Part shown: piece after piece, positions 16,354 through 22,897 of the stretch | Numbering within the stretch: the first letter of the stretch is position 1 | How the letters are laid out: every line of letters begins with the position of its first letter | Assembly: GCA_964517495.1 (NCBI GenBank) | Contig: CAZFER010000090.1 | Location: 1 to 22,897 of the forward strand | Length of the DNA stretch: 22,897 nucleotides | Source of the DNA: CAZFER01 sp964517495 | GTDB lineage: Bacteria > Hinthialibacterota > Hinthialibacteria > Hinthialibacterales > Hinthialibacteraceae | Direction of reading: 5' to 3' | Notes under the pieces: model-generated | Seen by the model: the letters and a program-made list of their open reading frames with translations, nothing else | Told to the model about the DNA's origin: nothing | The model's database searches: none | Program-made: the position numbers and the translations under genes

Positions 16354-17379
16354 TTACGCATCGGCTCCCATTCCATCTTCGAACGAACCGGCTGCGACTG
16401 GGAAGCACAAGTTGTCACGGACATACTTAATTCCGCCGCTGCTGCATTCATCCAGATCAACGTGGGCACTTTCCGCCTCAACAATCATGGGTGCAGTAGT
16501 GGTCCCCATGACGGAGCAATATTTTTGTGGATAACCGATCTGGATCATCAATTCCACGAAACGGTTCATATTAATATCACCAGTGGGCAGATCGGTAAAT
16601 TGCATCCCGCGAAGAGGCCAATCCGGCTGCATGGATCGGACTGGAAAATCGGGACGCACCACATGGTTCTTGATATGGCAGCCATAGCAACGGTCCGCCA
16701 CTTTCAGGAAGCGGGTTTCCCAACTTTCGCCTTCCCAACAGTGGGAGGGGTCAACATTGACGGCCAGGGTTTTATCGCCATCGCAAATATCCACCAGCAT
16801 GTTAAAGTCATCGGCGCACATGGCTGCCGTTCCGGGGTGGATTTCATGGCACAGATAAATGCCCATTGAGCGGGCTTTGTCGCGGATTTTTTGGGTTTTG
16901 GTGACAAAACGTTCTTTGCCTTCTTTCACAAAGTCAAAATCACCACCGGCCCAAAATCCCCAGGGGTAGCCGGTCGCTAATTCCCAGCCGAACGCCACAC
17001 CCCAAAACATAGGGATAATTTTAACACCTAGTTCACCGGCCAGATCAAACATTTTCAAAATATAATCTTCTGCCCATTGTTCGACTTCCTGATTCGATTT
17101 TTGGGCCACATCGCCAGGAATAAAAGGTCGAACGGTGGGGCTTCCGGTCCATGCGGTGGTATGAACCCAGAACGGGCAATGCATGGAAATTCCGTCGAGT
17201 TTCATTCCTCGGGAATCAAATTCGCTCTTGATTTCCTGGGCGCTTTTACCTTCGAGCATGAAGTTGGAGGGTTGAGCACCCGCCGCTCCGGAATTTTTTG
17301 CAAAATCCAGGAACCCTTCCAGGCCTTTTGGACCATGCTGAGCCCCTTCTACACTTGGATGGAAACAGGGTTGTGCCAT
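16354..17379 (-). CDS. Xylose-isomerase-like sugar isomerase/epimerase (AP_endonuc_2 TIM barrel)
   Basis: A cytoplasmic metal-dependent TIM-barrel enzyme that probably interconverts a keto/aldo sugar or sugar derivative. The family's metal ligands are visible: Glu179 in LCHEIHPGT, Asp210 and His213 in VNVDPSHCWEG, His235 in GCHIKNH, and Glu301/Glu303 in VEAESAH. The middle part of the barrel has GVKIIPMFWG. At 341 residues it is slightly long for the family. There is no signal peptide. aaggagt lies 8 bases before the ATG, and a strong terminator ends the unit, so it is a single-gene transcript. Such proteins commonly accompany Gfo/Idh oxidoreductases and DUF1080 proteins in keto-sugar pathways; a DUF1080 gene lies about 3.5 kb downstream on the same strand, but not adjacent. 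The substrate is unknown. Confidence 0.85.
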   Translation of the reverse strand: MAQPCFHPSVEGAQHGPKGLEGFLDFAKNSGAAGAQPSNFMLEGKSAQEIKSEFDSRGMKLDGISMHCPFWVHTTAWTGSPTVRPFIPGDVAQKSNQEVEQWAEDYILKMFDLAGELGVKIIPMFWGVAFGWELATGYPWGFWAGGDFDFVKEGKERFVTKTQKIRDKARSMGIYLCHEIHPGTAAMCADDFNMLVDICDGDKTLAVNVDPSHCWEGESWETRFLKVADRCYGCHIKNHVVRPDFPVRSMQPDWPLRGMQFTDLPTGDINMNRFVELMIQIGYPQKYCSVMGTTTAPMIVEAESAHVDLDECSSGGIKYVRDNLCFPVAAGSFEDGMGADA

Positions 17380-17849
17380 AATTCAAGACTCCTTTATATA
17401 TAATGAATTAAATAATTTCCTTCCCCGATGGTAAACCGCCAGAAGCGATCAAGAAACGGTTCTCGGATGATAATTTAAGCTTTAACTTAACGCTTTTTGG
17501 CTAAAACCTCAAGTTCTCTACGATCAGCTTTTTGTGAATCGTTCCGCGGCATCCAAACTGAAAATTATAAATCAATGGTTCCTTTCAATTGGAACGATAA
17601 GCAACGAATCATTTTAACATTAGGCTAACTTGTTTTAAACTCTTGACTAATGCCAGATGAAGTTATGTTAAATTTCATACGATTGCCCTGCCCTGAATGG
17701 GTGACAGAAAGAACTTTTCCCATCTCTTTTAGTCGATTTTGGTCATTAATAAGCGGGATTTTTTGTATAAATATGAAGAATTCCTCTTATATTACTTGAC
17801 ATATATCCTATCTTATATTAGAAAATCTGTAAACATAGAATGGGGATAG
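17380..17849. other. Intergenic 470 bases with a small open frame
   Basis: AT-rich gap between divergent genes, which should hold both promoters. On the minus strand a 54-codon open stretch ends at a TAG at 17625-17627; its only useful ATG (17723) would give 32 residues starting MGKVLSVTHSGQGNRMK. It has no properly spaced ribosome site and I do not recognise it, so I do not call it a gene. I see no palindrome stronger than ttaag/cttaa near 17474. Confidence 0.4.
17796..17824 (+). promoter_or_regulatory. Possible promoter of the HsdR_N gene
   Basis: A perfect TTGACA (17796-17801) is followed after 17 bases by TAGAAA (17819-17824), which matches the -10 consensus only in part. It lies about 26 bases before the gene start. 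A better-looking TATATT (17814-17819) is only 12 bases from the -35, which is too close. Confidence 0.35.
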
Positions 17850-18998
17850 ATGATGGACTTTATTGACAAAATCAGAGAATTGTCGGCACGAATACCAAAG
17901 CAATTAGAACATATACAAACCGAAGAGGCAACCAAAAACGCATTTGTTATGCCTTTTTTAAATGCTCTGGGTTATGATGTATTCAATCCGCTCGAGGTCG
18001 TTCCCGAATTCACTACCGATGTAGGAACTAAAAAAGGGGAAAAGGTGGATTATGTAATCAAAAAAGATAACGAGATCATTATTTTAATCGAATGTAAGTC
18101 TTGTACCTGCGCACTTGATGATCAAAGTTACAGTTCTCAACTCTATCGATACTTTTCTGTTACCGAAGCACGTTTTGCTGTTTTGACAAATGGAATTATT
18201 TATAAATTCTATTCCGATATCGATGCCGCCAATAAAATGGATAGCAAACCATTTTTTGAATTTAATTTAAAGGATATAGATGAATCTAAAATTGAAGAAC
18301 TCAAAAAGTTTACAAAACCCTCTTTTGATTTGGAAAAGATATTAACAACAGCAAGTGAGTTAAAATATACCAATGCCATCAAAAGCATTTTTTCCAAAGA
18401 GATTAATGAACCATCTGAAGATTTCGTGAAATTTTTCGGATCACAAGTCTACCCCGGTAAAATGACTCAAACTGTTCGGGATCAGTTTACCGTCCTTGTC
18501 AAAAAAGCTGTTTCTCAATGCATAAGTGAGAAAATTAGTGATCGATTAAAAGCAGCTTTAAATGAAGAAAAAGAAGAATATATTGAAAAAAATGAAAGTG
18601 AAACGTCCCCAGATTACACGGACGAAACAGAACGCGGGATAGAAACCACAGTAGAAGAAATAGAAGGATTTAATATTGTAAAAGCTTTATTACGTGATGT
18701 AATCGATGTTAAACGAATTTACCTTAGAGATACTAAAAGTTATTGTGGCATTTTACTCGATGACAACAATCGTAAACCTATATGTCGATTGCATTTCAAC
18801 TCCGCAAAGAAATGCATCTCTTTATTCTCAAACAAAAACGAAGAACGAATCCCGATCGACGATTTGAATGATATCTTCAAATATACTGACAAATTGAAAT
18901 CAACCATCAACGAATACATTCAAACGGACAATTCACAGGACATAAAGCCACATGTCAATACGAACATCGATACAACCAATTCTGGTATAGCTTATTGA
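17850..18998 (+). CDS. Stand-alone HsdR N-terminal-like (PD-(D/E)XK) nuclease domain protein
   Basis: The N-terminal half matches the HSDR_N domain found at the start of type I restriction R subunits: TEEATKNAFVMPFLNALGYD (residues 24-43), EVVPEFTTDVG, GEKVDYVI and IILIECKS. Asp67, Glu81 and Lys83 fit the PD-(D/E)XK triad. There is no helicase: after about residue 165 comes a helical, charged linker and a separate C-terminal domain (about 270-350, RDVIDVKRIYLRDTKSYCGI). Stand-alone proteins of this layout occur in accessory regions; whether they cut DNA is not established. gggga lies six bases before the second ATG (17853), the likelier start. The gene is clearly more AT-rich than its neighbours and ends in TGA, unlike the other intact genes, which fits acquisition by transfer. 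No methylase or specificity gene is next to it. Confidence 0.75.
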   Translation: MMDFIDKIRELSARIPKQLEHIQTEEATKNAFVMPFLNALGYDVFNPLEVVPEFTTDVGTKKGEKVDYVIKKDNEIIILIECKSCTCALDDQSYSSQLYRYFSVTEARFAVLTNGIIYKFYSDIDAANKMDSKPFFEFNLKDIDESKIEELKKFTKPSFDLEKILTTASELKYTNAIKSIFSKEINEPSEDFVKFFGSQVYPGKMTQTVRDQFTVLVKKAVSQCISEKISDRLKAALNEEKEEYIEKNESETSPDYTDETERGIETTVEEIEGFNIVKALLRDVIDVKRIYLRDTKSYCGILLDDNNRKPICRLHFNSAKKCISLFSNKNEERIPIDDLNDIFKYTDKLKSTINEYIQTDNSQDIKPHVNTNIDTTNSGIAY

Positions 18999-19158
18999 GA
19001 TATATTTGAAAGTAAAAACCACTAGATTTTTTTTGTAAAGTGTTTAAAAAGCGGAATAAAATGTATTAGTCATATACAATAAATTTTAATCAATCTCCTG
19101 GATTAATTCAATATGTTTTTAGGTTTAGCGAAGGTAGCTAAATAAAAAAAACATTAAA
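18999..19158. other. Non-coding AT-rich stretch
   Basis: No ORF, T-tailed hairpin or repeat is apparent in these 160 bases after the HsdR_N-like gene. Confidence 0.4.
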
Positions 19159-19395
19159 TCAAAGCCATTCGTTGATATCCTGCTTTCCGATAATCGCAAT
19201 AATCTCGACTATTTCACCATTAAGGCGGTAATAAATGTTTTCAACACCACATTGACTTCGTTTATAGCCTTTACGAATATGATCAGCAGGTGGATACATC
19301 AAGGGATTCTCTGCAATTTTTCTAAATGTTCAATTAACGCTCTGTAATATGTATCTGGGTGCGTGAGAGAAGGGAACTATATGCATAGCCATTAA
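19159..19395 (-). pseudogene. ParE/RelE-family toxin remnant
   Basis: The last intact frame reads ENPLMYPPADHIRKGYKRSQ, then CGVENIYYRLNGEIVEIIAI and IGKQDINEWL to a TGA at 19159. The pattern PPADHIRxGYKRS, CGVxxIYYR and IIGKQD is the C-terminal half of ParE-type toxins. Upstream, HPDTYYRALIEHLEKLQ lies in another frame, and still further GYAYSSLL in a third, so at least one and probably two frameshifts separate it from the end. The N-terminal strand and helix are missing, and no antitoxin gene is seen upstream. It is a dead toxin fragment. Confidence 0.6.
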
Positions 19396-19474
19396 GGGCG
19401 TGTGAAAAAGTGAGTGAATTAGGTTAATGTGTTGCCAATGAGTGGGTGGGAATAGCTCTGTTTGAGGGTGTGAC

Positions 19475-19496
19475 GAGCGGGCAGGGATGCCCGCTC
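19475..19496. repeat. REP-like hairpin
   Basis: gagcgggca (19475-19483) and tgcccgctc (19488-19496) form a perfect 9-base-pair stem with a ggga loop. No T run follows it. It is a different family from the palindromes at 21-67 and 6003-6117. Confidence 0.55.
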
Positions 19497-19560
19497 CCCG
19501 TGAAGGGTGGTGCGTTGCCGTTTGGGTTGGGGGAGAAAAAAGGTATGAGTGTGTTACTCG

Positions 19561-19591
19561 AGGGTAAAATCAGCGTTTTACCCTTGGCACC
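19561..19591. repeat. Hairpin plus ccttggcacc, copy 1
   Basis: agggtaaaa (19561-19569) and ttttaccct (19576-19584) form a perfect 9-base-pair stem with a 6-base loop, overlapping the 10-mer ccttggcacc at 19582-19591. Confidence 0.4.
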
Positions 19592-19685
19592 TCGCTTCAC
19601 GCTGTCCGTTACCGAACACCGCGCAAGACTTGTTTCATGGATGCTGGCTAAATTTTACTATGGCCGTTATTTCAGACGACGAGTT

Positions 19686-19720
19686 GTCTTGAGATTTCAA
19701 GACGCACTATCCTTGGCACC
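19686..19720. repeat. Hairpin plus ccttggcacc, copy 2
   Basis: gtcttga (19686-19692) and tcaagac (19697-19703) form a perfect 7-base-pair stem, followed seven bases later by the same 10-mer ccttggcacc (19711-19720) seen in the first copy. The stems differ in sequence, but the order hairpin then 10-mer is kept. Confidence 0.35.
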
Positions 19721-19757
19721 CGTCACCTGTGCATATAAGAAATAATAATATAATTAT

Positions 19758-19983
19758 TTAATACATTGAAGAAAAAATGAACCAAAATCATCTGCAACAA
19801 ATTGAATAGGAAGATCATTTGACCACCAATCAATAACCGGACAATCACCATCAGAATTATTTATTGATGTATCAATGGCATAACAACCTCCTAATCCATT
19901 ATCAGCACCTAAGTTCCGTTATAGGCCGGTCTCATTACTTCTTCATTACCGAATAACAGGGCTATTCCAGGATCGACTTTTAT
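19758..19983 (-). pseudogene. Decayed ORF, family uncertain
   Basis: Two overlapping open pieces on the minus strand look like parts of one broken gene: VDPGIALLFGNEEVMRPAYN ending at a TAG (19909-19911), then LGADNGLGGCYAIDTS, VIDWWSND and FVADDFWFIF ending at a TAA (19758). The second piece vaguely recalls the C-terminal half of SMI1/KNR4 (SUKH) immunity-type proteins, which have a Gly-rich segment, then an Asp-rich strand and an ADDFxxF end. There is no start codon or ribosome site. The family guess is weak; that it is a relic is more likely than that it is a gene. Confidence 0.25.
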
Positions 19984-20128
19984 TTAAAAATATAATTCGA
20001 TTCACTATTGGCTGAAAACCAATTTGAGAACATAATGCATAGTTACATTACATGATGATGATCGGTTTAAATGGTGGTGCCTGTATTCAATTCACTTCTT
20101 GAGTGACTTTTAATAAGCATCACTTAAT
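19984..20128. other. Non-coding stretch before the small membrane protein gene
   Basis: No recognisable coding remnant or strong hairpin is seen. The promoter of the gene starting at 20129 or 20165 should be here, but I see no convincing -35/-10 pair. Confidence 0.35.
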
Positions 20129-20872
20129 ATGTTTGATGGTTGGAATCCAAGAAATAAGGTGGCAATGGATTTGTTAACGTCTTTAGCTGGTTTTTCCATA
20201 ACCCTTTATTTAATCAGCCTCAGTCTGGCGGGTTTGTTTATCCGTAACCAATATCTGCGCTGTAAACGTAATCCGGTGACGTTAGAACGGCGCAGAAAAG
20301 GTAAAATGACCTGGGATATGCTGGTCTTTTTTGCTTCATTGATCCTCTTCTTCGGTGGAATGGCTTTTATGAATGGGGCTCTTTTTCTTCAGTCTTACCG
20401 GGTTTTCGCGGAAGGCAAAACGGTAGCTGAAATTATGATTAAAGAAGATACTTCCGAAGACGCGGATTTCATTATTCACATCCGTGAACTCGGTGATCCC
20501 TTGGACGAAGAGAAAAAAAGGATTGATGCTGAATACAAGATAAAGGGTGATTTGTGGACCATCCGAGGGAATATCATTCGTTTTAATACCACTTTCAGCC
20601 TTTTCGGTTTTAAACCGGTTTATCAACTCACCCGGGTTCAGGGTGATTATTACTCGATAGAGGATGAAAAACAAAAAAAGCGGGCGGTTCATTCCATGAT
20701 CGATCCCAGCCGTGAAAAGTGGTGGAGATGGATGATGGAAAAAAGCGACTCGCTCCCCTTTGTAGAACTCACCTACGGTTCGTCTGTAACTCATAACGCA
20801 ACCGTGGGGAGCCGCTTTGTCATCAAAGTGCTCCCCACTGGTTTTGCCTTGGAAAAAGTGGAAAACGAATAA
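20129..20872 (+). CDS. Conserved membrane protein (family often annotated as multidrug transporter-like)
   Basis: Two N-terminal membrane helices (about residues 19-36 and 62-90) are followed by a soluble domain, which is probably periplasmic. The soluble part has GDLWTIRGNIIRFNTTFSLF, then FKPVYQLTRVQGDYYSIEDE, a Trp-rich WWRWMMEK and PFVELTYGSSV. These match a family of small membrane proteins that is widespread in bacteria and carries the automatic name cation/multidrug efflux pump, although nothing in it resembles a transporter. The function is unknown. The ATG at 20129 has no ribosome site; the ATG at 20165 (MDLLTSLAG) has aaggtgg just upstream and may be the true start, removing 12 residues. 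It ends 10 bases from the end of the convergent DUF1080 gene. Confidence 0.7.
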   Translation: MFDGWNPRNKVAMDLLTSLAGFSITLYLISLSLAGLFIRNQYLRCKRNPVTLERRRKGKMTWDMLVFFASLILFFGGMAFMNGALFLQSYRVFAEGKTVAEIMIKEDTSEDADFIIHIRELGDPLDEEKKRIDAEYKIKGDLWTIRGNIIRFNTTFSLFGFKPVYQLTRVQGDYYSIEDEKQKKRAVHSMIDPSREKWWRWMMEKSDSLPFVELTYGSSVTHNATVGSRFVIKVLPTGFALEKVENE

Positions 20873-20882
20873 ATCGTTATCG

Positions 20883-22622
20883 TTATTCGCCAGTCACATT
20901 TTCAATGAAATACAATCCGGATTTACCCGGCGCCACCACATCCAAATCACCATCATAATCCAAATCCACCACTTGGGTGTTCATTCCCATTCCAATGTTT
21001 TCATCATAGGAGATGGTATATTTGGTGAATTGAGGATCGGGCCCTTTTTCAACGCGATACCAGAATATGCACTGAGGCTCCATCGCTCCGGGATCACCGC
21101 CGTTATGGCCGCGATAACGTTTGCCAGCCACAATGTCCTTTGTTCCATCCTGGTCCAAATCAACCAAAACCGGGCAGTGAATCTGTGAGTAAGTGTCATC
21201 GATCAGGTGAGTAATGAACTGCTGACGTCCAGCGCTATCACGGGTTTGTTCCAGCCAATACAGGCCGAAATCATGAGCATCACCCCACACGATATCTGCC
21301 ATATCGTCCTCATTGAAATCCTCAACAAGGATGGGAACGCCTGAATGATGAGCGTGGAAATTGCCATGCCAGGTCCATTGTTCCACCTCAGGATTAACCG
21401 GGCATTCGTACCATCCATTCGGAGTTAATACGTCGTTGCGTCCATCACCGTTCAAATCACCAAATCCCATCCCATGGCCGCGGCCGTTGATCCCGAGGAC
21501 ACGGCGTTCGAAACCGCTGTCACTTTTATCCAAGCCAACATAGGCGAAATAGGTGACGGGCATGTTCATATTATAAAAATTGGCTAATACATCCGTGCGT
21601 CCATCGTTATCGATATCGCAGGGATAGATAACTTCCGTGCCATTCAAATCATTCGCGATTACATGTTCTTTCCACTTTTGGTCAAAACCTTTTTCCCCTG
21701 GATTTTCATACCAGGCCAGTTTGGGAATAAACCAACCGCCTGAGATGATATCCATCCAACCATCGCGGTTAACATCCATCGCTATTTCGCCGTAATTGTT
21801 CATATATTCGCCGCTGACAACCACTTCACGCAATTCATGCGGTGTCCAATCAGGGGCTTCATACCAATTGGGGCCACAAGTGATATCCAGCATTCCATCT
21901 CGATTAATGTCAGTTACCGTGCAACCTTCGCTAAGCAGAGAATCGATTTGATGTTTTTTAAATTTCAGCGGTGATAACTGGGTGCGGTATTGTGGTTTTA
22001 AATCCTTAATTTTTATGTTCCGAAACTTAACCACTTGATTTTTGAATTGCTCTCCTCCATGTACTTGAAGACCAATACGCCCTTCCATGGAATTATCCAA
22101 ATGGGCATCCACCACTTTTTGCCGGTTGAGATAAACCACGATATGGTCCTTGACACAGACGATATACATCTGGTTCCAATTGGGATTGTATAAATCCTTT
22201 TCAGCTGACACGTGGCGAAAAATACTCCCCGTAGGAAATTTTTCGTCCATGTCACTGATTTGGATTTCATACCCATGTTGAGAAGGACGCCCTTCAACAC
22301 CTTTGGGCATGCGGATTCCCACACCGCTGTTGCATTTGGGAGTCATATTGAATTCCAAATACAATGAAAAATCATCCCAGGTCTTTTTGGTAAACAACCA
22401 CGAGTCATTACCCACTTCTGGATCTTGTTTTCCAACCAATACGCCTTTCTGCACCTCCCAAATTCCCGGCCATTGCATTTGCCAGCCATCCAGATTCTGG
22501 CCATTAAAAATAGGCACATATCCAGCTGCGTCTGGAAACTGCGCGGATACGCTATGCCCTGTGACCACAATCATGCCAAAGGCCACTAAACCCATAATCA
22601 TTAAACTTTTTTGTTGTCTCAC
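20883..22622 (-). CDS. Secreted DUF1080 (3-keto-disaccharide hydrolase-like) protein with seven FG-GAP-type repeats
   Basis: Probably periplasmic or extracellular. Residues 1-27 are a signal peptide ending SVSA. A DUF1080 beta-sandwich (PF06439, the fold of 3-keto-disaccharide hydrolases) spans about 34-208: FNGQNLDGW, then SGVGIRMP, HGYEIQISD and RIGLQVHGG. Residues about 225-575 form a predicted seven-bladed propeller with seven Asp-rich loops, at 238, 283, 336, 389, 435, 488 and 553, each of the form DxNxDGxxD. These are FG-GAP/VCBS calcium loops; the fifth is altered (DFNEDDMAD). The start is GTG, with aaaggagt nine bases away; an internal ATG at residue 8 lacks this. Its likely role is binding or hydrolysis of sugar derivatives on a large polymer. 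A non-enzymatic role is possible, since many DUF1080 proteins are untested. Confidence 0.85.
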   Translation of the reverse strand: MRQQKSLMIMGLVAFGMIVVTGHSVSAQFPDAAGYVPIFNGQNLDGWQMQWPGIWEVQKGVLVGKQDPEVGNDSWLFTKKTWDDFSLYLEFNMTPKCNSGVGIRMPKGVEGRPSQHGYEIQISDMDEKFPTGSIFRHVSAEKDLYNPNWNQMYIVCVKDHIVVYLNRQKVVDAHLDNSMEGRIGLQVHGGEQFKNQVVKFRNIKIKDLKPQYRTQLSPLKFKKHQIDSLLSEGCTVTDINRDGMLDITCGPNWYEAPDWTPHELREVVVSGEYMNNYGEIAMDVNRDGWMDIISGGWFIPKLAWYENPGEKGFDQKWKEHVIANDLNGTEVIYPCDIDNDGRTDVLANFYNMNMPVTYFAYVGLDKSDSGFERRVLGINGRGHGMGFGDLNGDGRNDVLTPNGWYECPVNPEVEQWTWHGNFHAHHSGVPILVEDFNEDDMADIVWGDAHDFGLYWLEQTRDSAGRQQFITHLIDDTYSQIHCPVLVDLDQDGTKDIVAGKRYRGHNGGDPGAMEPQCIFWYRVEKGPDPQFTKYTISYDENIGMGMNTQVVDLDYDGDLDVVAPGKSGLYFIENVTGE

Positions 22623-22842
22623 GATGCAAGACTCCTTTCAAAACCTTGGATAGAGAACTTCGTCTCAATTTTCGTATACTATCCCATCCCGAGAACAAGG
22701 TGTAGAGGGGGGAATATTAAAAGTTAGGGCTTAACTCAATCGTGTTCGGTTTCAAAATTATTCCAAGAAATATTCTCACGATAAACCGTAAGGCTTATGT
22801 TTATCTTTCAAAAATCGTAAATTAGTTCATATTGAATTAAAT
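22623..22842. other. Intergenic region between divergent genes
   Basis: This region should hold the promoters of the DUF1080 gene (leftward) and of the partial gene at 22858 (rightward). No confident promoter or hairpin stands out. Confidence 0.35.
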
Positions 22843-22857
22843 AGGGGGGTATATTTC

Positions 22858-22897
22858 ATGACACATTCAATCAATCCATTAGTGGATTGCGTTTTTA
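22858..22897 (+). CDS. Start of an Rpn-family PD-(D/E)XK nuclease/transposase, cut by window end
   Basis: Thirteen codons are visible: MTHSINPLVDCVF. The motif NPLVDxVFK at the very N-terminus is typical of the Rpn (recombination-promoting nuclease, formerly transposase_31 and PDDEXK_2) family. A strong aggggggt lies seven bases before the ATG. Everything beyond Phe13 is outside the window, so the gene's integrity is unknown. The family call rests on a short motif. Confidence 0.55.
   Translation, partial: MTHSINPLVDCVF

Noticed and set aside
16462..16869. 135-codon plus-strand open frame
   Set aside because: Antisense shadow of the sugar isomerase, whose metal ligands all lie on the minus strand.
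17625..17723. 32-codon minus-strand ORF (MGKVLSVTHSGQGN start)
   Set aside because: No spaced ribosome site and no recognised family; an open stretch of this size can occur by chance in AT-rich DNA.
19446..19745. 99-codon plus-strand open frame
   Set aside because: It runs straight through three perfect hairpins and a repeated 10-mer, has no family signature, and its composition looks like translated repeat DNA.
20866..20889. cgaataa/ttattcg inverted repeat between two convergent genes
   Set aside because: Both genes happen to end in Glu-stop (GAA TAA), which creates the palindrome; the stem is AT-rich with a 10-base loop, so it is a weak terminator at best.
1..22897. CRISPR array, tRNA or rRNA genes, intact insertion sequence
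   Set aside because: No regularly spaced direct repeats, no cloverleaf or CCA-ended sequence recognised, and no complete transposase or terminal inverted repeats seen by eye; a tRNAscan or ISfinder search would be decisive.

Overview
The window looks like bacterial chromosome of moderate GC. The gene families present are periplasmic carbohydrate enzymes with signal peptides, a DUF1080 plus FG-GAP protein, a xylose-isomerase-like sugar isomerase, a heparinase II/III-like lyase, an orphan prepilin-like protein and several families of short palindromic repeats. This mix is typical of uncultured or environmental Gram-negative lineages such as Hydrogenedentota, Poribacteria, Sumerlaeota or other relatives of the Planctomycetes group. 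No rRNA, tRNA or marker gene pins the phylum down, so this placement is an inference. Most genes stop with TAA.

Layout. 1-195 holds a REP-like palindrome and a decayed copy of a second repeat. 196-9268 (+) carries a DUSP23-like phosphatase, a secreted DUF5060/clan-A glycoside hydrolase, a very large membrane-anchored SurA/PpiD-type foldase, a cluster of palindromic repeats (6003-6117), and a fusion of a beta-propeller to a GT-C membrane glycosyltransferase. That last gene is followed 14 bases later by a stand-alone paralogue of its glycosyltransferase part (9283-11415). 11390-12129 (-) is a decayed restriction-modification remnant: the C-terminal end of a type I DNA methylase with frameshifts, then an HNH endonuclease broken by one in-frame TGA. 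12227-17379 (-) carries a heparinase II/III-like lyase, a prepilin-like protein, hisC, a clear intrinsic terminator and a sugar isomerase. 17850-18998 (+) is an AT-rich stand-alone protein with the HsdR N-terminal nuclease domain. About 19.0-20.1 kb is gene wreckage: a ParE toxin fragment, hairpin repeats and a fragment of uncertain family. 20129-20872 (+) is a conserved small membrane protein, 20883-22622 (-) is the DUF1080/FG-GAP protein, and the first codons of an Rpn-family nuclease start at 22858.

How the genes fit together. The intact chromosomal genes suit a cell that breaks down complex polysaccharides (glycoside hydrolase, heparinase-like lyase, 3-keto-sugar hydrolase-like protein, sugar isomerase) and decorates its envelope (paired GT-C enzymes, periplasmic foldase). 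Two short accessory patches (about 11.4-12.1 and 17.6-20.1 kb) hold defence or mobile-type genes, mostly decaying. I see no intact, clearly new multi-gene defence system. The most unusual intact item is the propeller/GT-C fusion beside its colinear paralogue. The most unusual non-coding item is a pair of opposed hairpins whose stems differ by compensatory changes while their flank and loop are nearly conserved.
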